Assembly: GCF_004154955.1 (NCBI RefSeq) | Contig: NZ_CP011524.1 | Coordinates: forward strand, 434,001-498,000 | Direction: 5' to 3' | From: Intestinimonas butyriciproducens | GTDB taxonomy: Bacteria; Bacillota; Clostridia; Oscillospirales; Oscillospiraceae | Length of the DNA: 64,000 nt | Shown: positions 8,188-16,708 of the stretch, piece by piece | Layout: each line of letters starts with the position of its first letter | Position numbering within the stretch: the first letter of the stretch is position 1 | Translations under genes and position numbers: made by a program | Notes under the pieces: model-generated | Database searches by the model: none | The model's input: only the letters and a program-made list of their open reading frames with translations | What the model was told of the DNA's origin: nothing

Positions 8188-9117
8188 TCACCTCCGATAC
8201 TCAATAGGCTGGGTCAGCTTCACCACAAAAGCAAAGGACACGAATACGGCTGCGATGCAGACGGCGATGACCATCTGGCCGGGGATGGTGTCCACCAGGG
8301 TGTGGTACCAATCGGTGTTGATGAACCGCACCAGTGGGATATTGATCAGCACCAGGATTGCCATGGTGACGAACTCCTTGCGGGGGCCGAAGACCAGATT
8401 TTCCAGCTCTCCGTTGACCACTCGCATATCCGACAGCTTGCTGACGATGGGCGTCAGGGTGCTTTTCAGGCTGCGGTCTGTCTGGCACGCCATCACCGCT
8501 TCGCACCACTCCTGCCACACCTCATTGTCGATGGCGTATTTCAGGTCGTGAAGTGCGGCGTCCATGTCCGGGTCAATATGCTTGATGCGGGTCAGAAACC
8601 GCTGGAACACCTCCTGCACCGGGTGGTGCAGGTATCGGACATTTTCCTCCACCGCCTGCTGGAAGTTTTCCGTGCGCAGATAGGCGGTGGTGATGACCGA
8701 CAGCGCCGTTTCCAGCTCTGCGGCCACATCCTTTTTGAAGCTGCCGGCTGTCAGCTTGACATACCAGAACGGCGCCAGCATAAATCCGACGGCCAGCACA
8801 GGGACAAGGAATGCGTTCCCGGCGAGAATGGCGATGCAGGCGCCCAGGGCAAACAGCACCAGGGAGGCCATGCACACCATGGGAAACTTCCCCTCACGCC
8901 CGGATGCGGTCAGCACCGCCTGGGCTTCCGTGATCTCCCGGCGGAAGAAGCCGGCCTTTTTTCGCTTGGTCGTCTCGTTGATATCCGCCCGGATGCTGCC
9001 GGGGGCGGCAGTCAGCCGGGAGAAGATGCTGTCGCTCATTTCTGCAGGGGAGATCCCCAGCACCATAAAAAGCCCGGCGATCATGCCGATGCAGGCGATC
9101 AGTTGGATCATTGTCAT
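8188..9117 (-). CDS. tadB: TadB-like type II/IV secretion membrane protein
   Basis: 309 residues with two N-terminal membrane helices, a soluble T2SSF-type domain (AELETALSVITTAYLRTENF at about 155-174) and two C-terminal helices. The start overlaps the CpaF stop by four bases, typical of Tad operons. It is the partner of TadC in the platform of the pilus. Confidence 0.85.
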   Translation of the reverse strand: MTMIQLIACIGMIAGLFMVLGISPAEMSDSIFSRLTAAPGSIRADINETTKRKKAGFFRREITEAQAVLTASGREGKFPMVCMASLVLFALGACIAILAGNAFLVPVLAVGFMLAPFWYVKLTAGSFKKDVAAELETALSVITTAYLRTENFQQAVEENVRYLHHPVQEVFQRFLTRIKHIDPDMDAALHDLKYAIDNEVWQEWCEAVMACQTDRSLKSTLTPIVSKLSDMRVVNGELENLVFGPRKEFVTMAILVLINIPLVRFINTDWYHTLVDTIPGQMVIAVCIAAVFVSFAFVVKLTQPIEYRR

Positions 9118-10610
9118 GCAGTTTCCTCCTTTCTCTGGATGAACTGCTCCAGCTCACCGCGGGGCATACCGTTCTCAATAAAGCGGCGCTGCAGGCTCTC
9201 GGACATCTCCTCGCACTTCTGGTGGTGTCCCTCAATGATGAACCGGTCGCCCTCCAGACGGTTTTCGGTGATGTTGTACTCGTAGAGCTTGTGAAGCCGT
9301 CGGCTCCCATCCGGCAGGATCTCGCACTCGGAGATGTTGGTGATGCGGCGCTCCTTGTTCTCCAGCTGGCGGCAGTAGACCACAATGGGATATGCCTCGG
9401 TGACATAGCCCATGAGCGTATCGTCAGGGGTGTCCACGGCCCGCTTGCACAGGGATACCATGCGGCGATAGGTGCCCTCGCTGGAGCTGGAGTGGATGGT
9501 GGTGAGAACGGCCACGCCCACGCGGGCGGCCTCCTGGGCAGCATTAGCCTCCGGGCCTCGCATCTCGCCCACGGCGATGATGTCGGGATTGAAGCGAAGG
9601 GCGATGTCCAGTAGTGCAATCTGGTCGATGCGCTGCCGCTCGTTCTCGCTGTCGCGGGTCTGGGTGTGGACGACGGAGTTGACCACCCTGCCGTTCTGCT
9701 CCCGGATGAGCTGAAGCTCACGGGAGCCGTCCTCGATGGTGAAGATCCGCTTGCGGTCAGGGATGGTGGACAAGAGCCAGCCCGCCACGGTAGTCTTGCC
9801 GGAGCTGGTCGCGCCTGCCACACAGATGGAGACGCCGTAGCGCAGGCAGGCGGACAGGAAATCCAGCATTTCCTCCGTGGCGGTGCCGCTGCCCACAAAG
9901 TCCTCCTTAGTCAGATTCTTGGGGTTGACGATTCGGATGGAAGCCGCGACGCCCGCGTCCTCGTCCAGCACCGGGGTCTTGATGACCGAAACACGGATGT
10001 TCTTGGCAAGACGGGATGTGATGATGGGGCTGGCGTTGTCCAGCACCTTACCGGAGTTCTGGAGCATACGGCGGATGACATTGGCCGCATGGTCCGGGGA
10101 GTCGAAGTGTTCCTCCAGCTTGACGGTGCGGCCGTCGGAATACTGGATTTCAATGTCGCGCCAGGAATTGATGTCGATCTCCTCGATGCCGTCGGCGAAG
10201 ATGTACTTGGTCAGGAACCCATACTCGGCCATCTCCGTATAAAGGGCATCCACCAGCTCGCTCTGGCTCATGCCGTCCACCGCCATGCGATTGTCCTGCA
10301 AATAGCGGGCGATCCGGCGCTTCATCTGCTCCTTGGCCTCGTCGCCGCTCTCCGTGATCAGGGTAGCGTAGGTACCGGAGAGGTAGGACTGTACCTGAGT
10401 GAGAACCTCCGCGAAGGGCATCCCCTCGGCCTGGGGAGCGAAGAAGACATCGCTCGCCTTGGGGGCGACCTTGGTTTCCGCAAAAATAGCCCTTCCGGTA
10501 TTTTCCTCAAAGGAGATGTCATGCACCTCGGTCTGCTCCGGCTTGGTTTCCACCGGGGCGGTGGCCGGGGGCGCGGCAAATATGGAATTGCTTCTCTTGT
10601 TGCCAAGCAT
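9114..10610 (-). CDS. cpaF: CpaF/TadA-type pilus assembly ATPase
   Basis: 498 residues. After a variable, Pro-rich N-terminus comes the usual secretion ATPase core. Walker A GATSSGKTT is at residues 266-274. The Asp-box region has FTIEDGSRELQL near 290-301, and Walker B has DIIAVGEMRGPEA near 343-355. A His box (TTIHSSSS) is at about 370-377. The enzyme powers Flp pilus assembly, or in conjugative islands possibly a related channel. It is embedded in a complete cpaB-tadZ-cpaF-tadB-tadC string. Confidence 0.93.
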   Translation of the reverse strand: MLGNKRSNSIFAAPPATAPVETKPEQTEVHDISFEENTGRAIFAETKVAPKASDVFFAPQAEGMPFAEVLTQVQSYLSGTYATLITESGDEAKEQMKRRIARYLQDNRMAVDGMSQSELVDALYTEMAEYGFLTKYIFADGIEEIDINSWRDIEIQYSDGRTVKLEEHFDSPDHAANVIRRMLQNSGKVLDNASPIITSRLAKNIRVSVIKTPVLDEDAGVAASIRIVNPKNLTKEDFVGSGTATEEMLDFLSACLRYGVSICVAGATSSGKTTVAGWLLSTIPDRKRIFTIEDGSRELQLIREQNGRVVNSVVHTQTRDSENERQRIDQIALLDIALRFNPDIIAVGEMRGPEANAAQEAARVGVAVLTTIHSSSSEGTYRRMVSLCKRAVDTPDDTLMGYVTEAYPIVVYCRQLENKERRITNISECEILPDGSRRLHKLYEYNITENRLEGDRFIIEGHHQKCEEMSESLQRRFIENGMPRGELEQFIQRKEETA

Positions 10611-11416
10611 CAGAACACCTCCTTGCAGATTTTCTCGATCTCCCGGCGGAACGCCTTGCTGTCTTTCATGGAGAGATCATTCAAGAGCGTGCCCTCCAGA
10701 TACTGCTCCTCCAGCTCCTGGGAGTGCGGAAGCTGGAAAGCGACGCTCCCCAGCACCTTTCCAATACGGTCGGCCGCCTGGAGGGGCTTGATATTGGACG
10801 CCGCCTTGTACTGCTTGTCCTCATCCCAGTGCAGTTCCCGAAGGAGCGGGAGCTGGCTGGAAAGATAGCCGATGGATTTCAGGTCGCAGTTGGCCAGCCG
10901 GAGGACGCTGTCGGCCTCCATGAGCGCCACGGCGGAGAGGATGTCATTGGCGATATAGCTGGAGCAGTCGATGACCACATAGGGGGCAATCTCTCGCAGG
11001 CCGCGGATGAGTTCCTCTGCCTGCTGCTTGGTGCAGGCAGTATAGGTGTACTCGTTTTCTCCCTTGCGAAGCCCCAGCATGGTCAGGTAGGACAGCTTCT
11101 TGTGGGTGGTCAGGTTGTGCTTGATGAGATTCACGGAGATCCGCTGGGCGGCGAAGATGCTGCCCAGGGATTTGTCGCACTCCAGCTCAGAGGGCGGGCA
11201 GATGCAGGGCATCATGGGGGCGGTCATATCGCAGAGCAGCAGCGCCACATTCTTTTTCTGGGACGCCAGATGCTTTGCGATCTTTACCGCAGTCACAGTT
11301 TTGCCACAGCCGGGGCTTCCCCAGACGGCCAGGACTCCGCCGCCGGATTCCTGGGTGATTTCCACCTCCTCTGGCTCCGTACTGCGGTGAAAGAGGGTTC
11401 CTTTCATGAAGTTCAT
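10610..11416 (-). CDS. TadZ/CpaE-like ParA-family ATPase
   Basis: 268 residues with a P-loop near the N-terminus (VWGSPGCGKTVTAVKIAKHL) and a later Asp-containing strand (YVVIDCSSYIA) as in MinD/ParA proteins. TadZ/CpaE localises the pilus machine. It overlaps both the CpaB gene and the CpaF gene by one to four bases. The receiver-like domain of classical CpaE is absent, so this is a short form. Confidence 0.8.
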   Translation of the reverse strand: MNFMKGTLFHRSTEPEEVEITQESGGGVLAVWGSPGCGKTVTAVKIAKHLASQKKNVALLLCDMTAPMMPCICPPSELECDKSLGSIFAAQRISVNLIKHNLTTHKKLSYLTMLGLRKGENEYTYTACTKQQAEELIRGLREIAPYVVIDCSSYIANDILSAVALMEADSVLRLANCDLKSIGYLSSQLPLLRELHWDEDKQYKAASNIKPLQAADRIGKVLGSVAFQLPHSQELEEQYLEGTLLNDLSMKDSKAFRREIEKICKEVF

Positions 11417-12237
11417 TCCGCATCCGCCTCGCTCTCTGCGGCAGGATCAGCACCCTCGCTTTCCCCGGTTTCGGTATTCTCAGTTGTCTCGGCAGTCTCC
11501 TCGGCTTCCGGCTCGGCGTACAGCTCCTCAATCAGAGCGTCCTGCGCTGCGATAAATTCATCGGCGTTCTCAGGGGCGCCACGGTAGACCAAGGCCAGAT
11601 GCAGCTCGCTTTCCTGTTCCAGACCGGCCAGTACCTTGGCCTGTTCGGTGGTCACCAGAAGGGTGACGGTGGAGGGCAGTTCTTTTTCATCCTCAACCGC
11701 CTCGCCGGTGTTGGCGTCATAGCCGGAGGAAGCGGTAACGGAGATGACCTCTACATACTGCAGCTCGGGTGGGATCACAGTTTCACCCATGCCCTGATAG
11801 TCGGCCACGAGGACGGAAACGATGTCACCGCTCTCCAGCTTGCCGGACAGACCTGTGGCAAAGCTCTTGATGGTGACCGAAATGGCCTGTTTGGTGCCGT
11901 CCAGATTGTAGAGATAGGCATTCTCAGCGGCAGGCTTGTTGGAGAGCTTGCTGGCCAGAATGTAATCGCCCACCTTCAGGTCGGCGGCGGCATACTTGCC
12001 GACGACCTCGTCTTTTTCTGTCATGATGCCGGACGGCAGGTTATAGGCGCCCACCTCCACGGTCTGTACCATCTCGGCGGTGATCTCGTCGCCCTCCTTG
12101 ATGTCGGCGGTGACGCGGACGATCTCAGCCTTCTCACTGGCGCTGCGGCTGAACAGAGGCGTCACTCCGAAGCAGATGACGAGCGCCAGGAGGATACACA
12201 GCACACCAATCACGGTGCGGTTACGGAAAATCTTCAT
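11413..12237 (-). CDS. cpaB: CpaB/RcpC-like SAF-domain pilus assembly protein
   Basis: 274 residues from the ATG at 12237. One N-terminal membrane helix is followed by an SAF-type domain (ADIKEGDEITAEMVQTVEV, then LKVGDYILASKL) and an RcpC-like region (ESGDIVSVLVADYQG). The C-terminus is an acidic Glu/Ala/Thr-rich tail. CpaB/RcpC proteins act at the outer face of Tad machines; in a Gram-positive host it is probably a membrane-anchored guide. Confidence 0.85.
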   Translation of the reverse strand: MKIFRNRTVIGVLCILLALVICFGVTPLFSRSASEKAEIVRVTADIKEGDEITAEMVQTVEVGAYNLPSGIMTEKDEVVGKYAAADLKVGDYILASKLSNKPAAENAYLYNLDGTKQAISVTIKSFATGLSGKLESGDIVSVLVADYQGMGETVIPPELQYVEVISVTASSGYDANTGEAVEDEKELPSTVTLLVTTEQAKVLAGLEQESELHLALVYRGAPENADEFIAAQDALIEELYAEPEAEETAETTENTETGESEGADPAAESEADAE

Positions 12238-12247
12238 ATGAGCCTCC

Positions 12248-12655
12248 TTATAAGAAATATGAGGGAATGAATCCTGCGGCAATGAACGGGACCAGTGGGC
12301 AGGTGAACCGGGTGGGGCGATGGGAGAGCTTCAGAACAAGACTTTTTCCCAGCACAAACAGGGCGTAGCAAAAGGCGAACAGCGTAAGCCCCGCGAGAGT
12401 GCGGGAAAGGCCCAGCACAAACCCCGCTGACGCCGCAAGCACCGTATCCCCGGCCCCGTTTTTCCCAAAGCCCGCCCCCAGATAGAAGGGCAGCCCTCCC
12501 GCAAGCGCCCCCAAAAAGGAGGCGGGGCTGATGGTGATCAGCCCCGCCAGCACGAGCGCCACACAGACCCGGTCATCCACCAGGCGGTGTCGGACATCAT
12601 AGATCGAAGCGCCCATCAGGCAGCCGCAGAAGACCAGCGCCTGCGCCCAGTGCAT
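12248..12655 (-). CDS. A24-family prepilin peptidase (CpaA/TadV-like)
   Basis: 135 residues, almost wholly hydrophobic. The two aspartates of the A24 family are visible: one in ASIYDVRHRLV near residue 20 and one in GKNGAGDTVL (GxGD-type motif) near residue 70. The protein is short, as is usual for TadV. It should cleave the pilin-like and TadE-like proteins encoded in this locus. Confidence 0.85.
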   Translation of the reverse strand: MHWAQALVFCGCLMGASIYDVRHRLVDDRVCVALVLAGLITISPASFLGALAGGLPFYLGAGFGKNGAGDTVLAASAGFVLGLSRTLAGLTLFAFCYALFVLGKSLVLKLSHRPTRFTCPLVPFIAAGFIPSYFL

Positions 12656-12909
12656 CAGCCGGCGTAGTCGAACATCTCCTGGATGCGCTGAGTCACGGTG
12701 GGCATGACCGTGTCGTTCAGCACAGCGTACAGACCGGCCAGCACCAGGGCGCCCAGGACGACGGCGATCAGCACCTTGACGGCGGTATCGATATAGCCCT
12801 CGCCGGCGTTGCCGCAGACGGCGCGGCGGTGGAAGGCGGCGATGGAGGTCTGGCAGTTGATGGCGGCGGACTTGGCGGACTTGGCGATATTCTTGAACAG
12901 CTTCTTCAT
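12655..12909 (-). CDS. Flp-pilin-like small protein (DUF6133-like)
   Basis: 84 residues from the ATG at 12909 (GGAGG ten bases upstream; the ATG at 12918 sits too close to it). A basic N-terminus leads to GNAGEGYIDTAVKVLIAVVL, a GEG followed by a hydrophobic helix, as in pilin-like proteins processed by A24 peptidases. It is the first gene of the Tad string and the best candidate for the major pilin. The family number is from memory. Confidence 0.65.
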   Translation of the reverse strand: MKKLFKNIAKSAKSAAINCQTSIAAFHRRAVCGNAGEGYIDTAVKVLIAVVLGALVLAGLYAVLNDTVMPTVTQRIQEMFDYAG

Positions 12910-13040
12910 AAGGTACATTCCTCCTGTAAGTAAAAATGATTTTTGGTAGTGTGTTGGCTGGAAAGAGATCATGGGATGCGTTTGGGGAGGCCCCCGGCCT
13001 CGGCTGGGCAAAGGAAAATCCGGGCGGCTATCCTCCCAGA

Positions 13041-13604
13041 CTACATAGTCATTTCGTGGCATTCGTTTTGCTCCTGACGCTGGTTGAACTGGATGGGACG
13101 GAATCCTACGCGGTCGCAGTAGAAGAACTCGCTGCCGGAATCATCGTACAGCTCCACCACATCGGACAGAGCCATCCGGTAGCCCTGATATCCGGGAGGC
13201 GGGCTGTCCCGGCAGATGGCGTAGATCTGCTCCAAATCGTTGGTACCCAGATCGCCGTCATAGACCTGCGTATAATTGTCTGCGTCCGGTTCTCCGAACC
13301 GCTTTATCAGATCCTCATATCCGATAAAGCGCATGGTGACATCCACGCCTTTCCGGAGCTGCCAGATGCGGCAGCCTTTTTGCGGCTGCCCCAGCTCCTC
13401 GCCGGGCGCCTCTCCGGCTGCAAGGCGGTCAAATACGCCTTCCTTCCACTGAGGCGTCAGATTCAACCGGGCCAGGTAGCGGGACAGCTCATCCGTCTGG
13501 AACATCTCGTCCACAACAGCGGCGTCATCCTTCACATAGCCCACCGTGTTGCCATAGAAGATCAGGCGGTTTCGATTGTCTATTGTGAAGCGGACCAAAA
13601 TCAC
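13041..13604 (-). CDS. YodL-like domain protein
   Basis: 187 residues. The C-terminal third (GYQGYRMALSDVVELYDDSG, then YCDRVGFRPI) matches the pattern of the YodL-type domain that recurs in clostridial conjugative elements. Function unknown. It is followed by a 131-base gap without a gene and preceded by the SpoVG-like gene. Confidence 0.65.
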   Translation of the reverse strand: MILVRFTIDNRNRLIFYGNTVGYVKDDAAVVDEMFQTDELSRYLARLNLTPQWKEGVFDRLAAGEAPGEELGQPQKGCRIWQLRKGVDVTMRFIGYEDLIKRFGEPDADNYTQVYDGDLGTNDLEQIYAICRDSPPPGYQGYRMALSDVVELYDDSGSEFFYCDRVGFRPIQFNQRQEQNECHEMTM

Positions 13605-13629
13605 ATCACCTCCCTTCAGGGCGAGCGGC

Positions 13630-13989
13630 TCACATCTGCTGGCTCATGGCCTGGTCGGGAGCGTCGCCTTTCTGTTCCTGCTGCTCCTGGAGCTTCTGCT
13701 CGTAGGCGTCGTTGACGGCATCCACCAGAGCGTTCCGGGCTTCGGCGGTGATGGCATGGAAGGTGTCGTTGTACTTGGTCTCACCGTTTTTCTTGTAGGA
13801 GTCCTGGGGCATGGAGATGAAACGGCCCTTGTCGGACTCGATGACCCGGATGCCGTGGACGGCAAAGGCCCCGCCGATGGTAGCGCTGGCAAAGGCTTTG
13901 GTCTTGAAATCTCCGTCCACCAGACGGTCGATCCGCGCCTCCACCTGGGGCGTGGTGGTTTCCTGCTGTTTCTTTTTGGTCGCTGCCAT
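13630..13989 (-). CDS. SpoVG-like protein
   Basis: 119 residues from the ATG at 13989. The core (GAFAVHGIRVIESDKGRFIS, MPQDSYKKNGETKYNDTFH) has the conserved pattern of SpoVG, a small nucleic-acid-binding regulator. A Gln-rich tail follows. Element-borne SpoVG proteins are common in clostridial islands; whether this one regulates the island or the host is unknown. Confidence 0.8.
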   Translation of the reverse strand: MAATKKKQQETTTPQVEARIDRLVDGDFKTKAFASATIGGAFAVHGIRVIESDKGRFISMPQDSYKKNGETKYNDTFHAITAEARNALVDAVNDAYEQKLQEQQEQKGDAPDQAMSQQM

Positions 13990-14009
13990 GGTTATCAAGC
14001 TCCTTTCAC

Positions 14010-14738
14010 TCACATGGATGGGGTTGTCATGCCGGCAGATTCGGCAGGATCTTCCCGCCGGATCTGTTCCAGGCTTTCTCTTGCCCAGTCGGGCAGATGT
14101 TCTTCCTTGAGAATGCCGATGAAATCGCTCCGGTTCCACCGGGTTCGCTCCCCGTCACCGAGGCAGGTGGCGTATACCGCTCTGCCCGCAGCGTTGGGGG
14201 CGCAGCCGAAGCCGCCGGTCGCCAGCCAGAGCTGATTCTCCGGCGCCCAATAGGACTCCTTCAGCGTGAATGGACTCATTACCAGCACCTTGCCCTCCAG
14301 CTCCTGCCCGGTCATATCGTCGCAGTGGGAGCGCACAAACATCCCAAGCGCATCCTGGGCGTCGCGAAACTCATTTACGAAGATGTCCAGAACACCGACG
14401 TGACTTTCCACCATGAACTCATAGTTTCGGTCGCTGCGGGGGATAAAGGTCGCAGCGGCCCATTCCTTGTTCCGGCGGCTGAAGCGCCCATCCTCCGGTT
14501 TCAGCTGAATGGTTGCGGCCAGCACCCATCCCACACGCTTGAAGCCAAAGTCCTCGATGACGCCCCTGGCGCAGTCGTGACTCAGGTGCATCCCATCAAA
14601 GCCCTTGCGGATGGCCTCCTCGATGGCCTGCTTACAGGCGATGTTCTCCAAGTGGCTTGCCCGCCAGAGAGCCACCTCGTTTTGCCGTTTGGCCTCGGAG
14701 ATGGAACTGAGGTAGAGGTAGGCGTGATCCTTAGTCAT
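14010..14738 (-). CDS. DUF3849-like protein
   Basis: 242 residues. The N-terminus (YLYLSSISEAKRQNEVALWR, ASHLENIACKQAIEEAI) is a helical block typical of DUF3849-type proteins of clostridial mobile elements (name from memory). It starts at the ATG at 14738, overlapping the upstream gene. No catalytic residues recognised. Confidence 0.65.
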   Translation of the reverse strand: MTKDHAYLYLSSISEAKRQNEVALWRASHLENIACKQAIEEAIRKGFDGMHLSHDCARGVIEDFGFKRVGWVLAATIQLKPEDGRFSRRNKEWAAATFIPRSDRNYEFMVESHVGVLDIFVNEFRDAQDALGMFVRSHCDDMTGQELEGKVLVMSPFTLKESYWAPENQLWLATGGFGCAPNAAGRAVYATCLGDGERTRWNRSDFIGILKEEHLPDWARESLEQIRREDPAESAGMTTPSM

Positions 14739-15237
14739 CGTCCTCGTCCTCATCCAGCTCCATGACTGCCTTGACCAGCTTCTCGAAATCGACCCTGTCG
14801 ATGCCGAGCTGTTCCAGGCTCTTGTCCAGCTCGGACGCCCACTTGGTCTTGCGATCATCGGATACCACCAGAACAGCGCCGTCCACGCTGACCACACGGA
14901 GGTTGTCGTGCAGGATGCCGGCATCCGCAAAGGCCTCCGCAGGAATGGGCAGCATATCCTCGCCGCAGCCAGAACAACCGTCGCACGGGTCCGCATCGCC
15001 CTCCTGCTTCTCCCATCCGGCCATCATATCCGCCCACAGGCTGTTGACCAGACGAATCAGCGCCATCATAGCGGTGGCTTTCTCCACCGGCTCCATCTCC
15101 TGCTTGAGCAGGACAATGGCGTTTTCCAGGATATGCATCTCCAGCGTTTCCTCCCGCTCGAGGCCGCTCAGGGTGAGGGCCGCCGGCTGGATAACGGCCT
15201 TGCCGTCGTTGGTGTACTTGATAAAGGTCATCTTCAT
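14731..15237 (-). CDS. Hypothetical acidic protein with an AbrB-like start
   Basis: 168 residues. The first 45 residues (AALTLSGLEREETLEMHILE) resemble a SpoVT/AbrB-type swapped-hairpin DNA-binding domain. A Cys cluster (DPCDGCSGCGED, near 83-94) could bind metal. The C-terminus is very acidic (ELDEDEDDD). It overlaps the Dam gene by four bases. The DNA-binding idea is only inference. Confidence 0.6.
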   Translation of the reverse strand: MKMTFIKYTNDGKAVIQPAALTLSGLEREETLEMHILENAIVLLKQEMEPVEKATAMMALIRLVNSLWADMMAGWEKQEGDADPCDGCSGCGEDMLPIPAEAFADAGILHDNLRVVSVDGAVLVVSDDRKTKWASELDKSLEQLGIDRVDFEKLVKAVMELDEDEDDD

Positions 15238-16217
15238 TCCTCCGTTTTATCAGATTTTGTTTTCGGTTCGTGGATCAGCGTGTAGCGCCCGTCGTCTTCC
15301 TCCGCGGCTGACAGATTGAAAATGCTGAGCTGCCAATGCCTTGCGGAGTTATAGAGACGGGGATCGTAGTTGGTGATGACGATCTCCTCGTATTCGCTTC
15401 CGGCTTTCTGGGACATACTGTTGGGGCGTGTGGTGTAGAAGATGTAAAACTCCTTGTACAGATCTACGATGAAGGGGCAGTAGTTGTAGGAAACCATCAC
15501 AAACCCCTGGCACTCCAGAAGCGCATCGTGGAGGCGCTGGTGGCCTTCCTTGGGAAAGCCCACCGCATAGCAGTCCTCCGCATCGTAGTAAGGCGGGTCA
15601 CAGTAGAAGAATGCGTCTTCCCGGTCATATTGGCGGATGAGGTCGACGCAGTCCTTGTTCTCGATGACCACCTCCGCCAGTCTGCGTGAGCACTCCCAGA
15701 CCAGATGGAAAAAGCGGCGGATGTCGCAGGATTTTCCGGCGAAGGACTTTGCGCCGCCGCTGAAGCTGTACCGGATAAGCTTGAAATAGTCAGCAGCCCG
15801 CCGCACATCTCCGCGAGGCGCTCGTTCCAGCATCATCCTTCGGATGGTTTTGGCATCCGGCGGTTCCAGATATCGCTGGGTCAGTTCCATCTCCTCGTCC
15901 AGATAGTCATCGGTGAATTCCTCACGGGAGAAAAACTTATACAGCACATTGAAGTCATCACGGGTGTTCAGCGGCAGGAAGCCAAGCTCCAGAAGGAGCG
16001 CCATGGTTCTGTTTTTGACACAGCAGAACAGATTGGTCAGGTCGCCGTTGAAATCGTTATAAACCTCCATGCATCCCTGCTGGATCGGACGGCTCAGTGT
16101 TACTGTCCCGCTGCCGCCGAACACATCGATAAACCGGGAATAGCGCGAGGGGGACAGCTTGTGGATCAGCCAGAGCAGCTTGCTTTTGCCTCCCACCCAG
16201 GGGATGAAGCTTTTCAA
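15234..16217 (-). CDS. D12-class N6-adenine DNA methyltransferase (Dam-like)
   Basis: 327 residues with PWVGGKSKLL at 6-15 and DVFGGSGTV at 31-39 (cofactor binding), and the catalytic DPPY at 207-210. These are the hallmarks of D12/Dam enzymes. It is probably used to mask the element against restriction. It overlaps the upstream helix-turn-helix gene by four bases and the downstream acidic protein by four. Confidence 0.9.
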   Translation of the reverse strand: MKSFIPWVGGKSKLLWLIHKLSPSRYSRFIDVFGGSGTVTLSRPIQQGCMEVYNDFNGDLTNLFCCVKNRTMALLLELGFLPLNTRDDFNVLYKFFSREEFTDDYLDEEMELTQRYLEPPDAKTIRRMMLERAPRGDVRRAADYFKLIRYSFSGGAKSFAGKSCDIRRFFHLVWECSRRLAEVVIENKDCVDLIRQYDREDAFFYCDPPYYDAEDCYAVGFPKEGHQRLHDALLECQGFVMVSYNYCPFIVDLYKEFYIFYTTRPNSMSQKAGSEYEEIVITNYDPRLYNSARHWQLSIFNLSAAEEDDGRYTLIHEPKTKSDKTEE

Positions 16218-16552
16218 GCGGTATCACCTCCCTCCAGAGGGAGGGATATCTGGCCGCTGTCGGTAAATTGCTCCAACGCTTTTGTGAGGCCGCGCTCCGC
16301 ATGGGCGATCTTCTTGATCCTGCTTCGGAGCTGCCGGATCGTCCTCCGCAGCTCCTCCTCGGTGCCGGCGTAATAATAGCCGGCATCAGAGCTGCAAATG
16401 GGGATGCCGTCCCCGCGCAGGCTGTTGATCAACCGTCGCAGGTCGGGTCCGCGGATCTGAAAAGCGGCCTCCAGCTCACGGCTGGGGACGACTCTCAGCT
16501 CACCGCAGTGATACTCCTTCAGGTGTTTGGCAATAGGGTTGTCCGTCGTCAT
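16214..16552 (-). CDS. Small winged-helix-like protein
   Basis: 112 residues. The segment at 20-65 (ELEAAFQIRGPDLRRLINSL, then RGDGIPICSSDAGYYYAG) reads like the winged-helix domain found in phage regulators, followed by a helical C-terminus. It is the first gene after a strong terminator, in front of the Dam gene, so it may regulate this operon. Confidence 0.65.
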   Translation of the reverse strand: MTTDNPIAKHLKEYHCGELRVVPSRELEAAFQIRGPDLRRLINSLRGDGIPICSSDAGYYYAGTEEELRRTIRQLRSRIKKIAHAERGLTKALEQFTDSGQISLPLEGGDTA

Positions 16553-16593
16553 GAAGACTCCTTTCCGGGACAGTTACCCGGAAAGAGCGCAAA

Positions 16594-16632
16594 AAAAGAA
16601 GGGGCCGTTCGTCCCTTTCGGGTAACGGCCCC
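16594..16632 (-). terminator. Terminator after the ArdA-like cargo operon
   Basis: GGGGCCGTT (16601-16609) pairs with AACGGCCCC (16624-16632), with a second CCCGAAAGGG hairpin in the loop. On the minus strand the stem is followed by TTCTTTTTTT. It separates the cargo operon from the helix-turn-helix/Dam operon. Confidence 0.85.
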
Positions 16633-16708
16633 TGTAGCTTTCAGGCTATTTGACTCTTTTTATTTCATCACCTCCGTTGCGGCGAAGACTGGTCTGTGCG
16701 GCAGCTTT

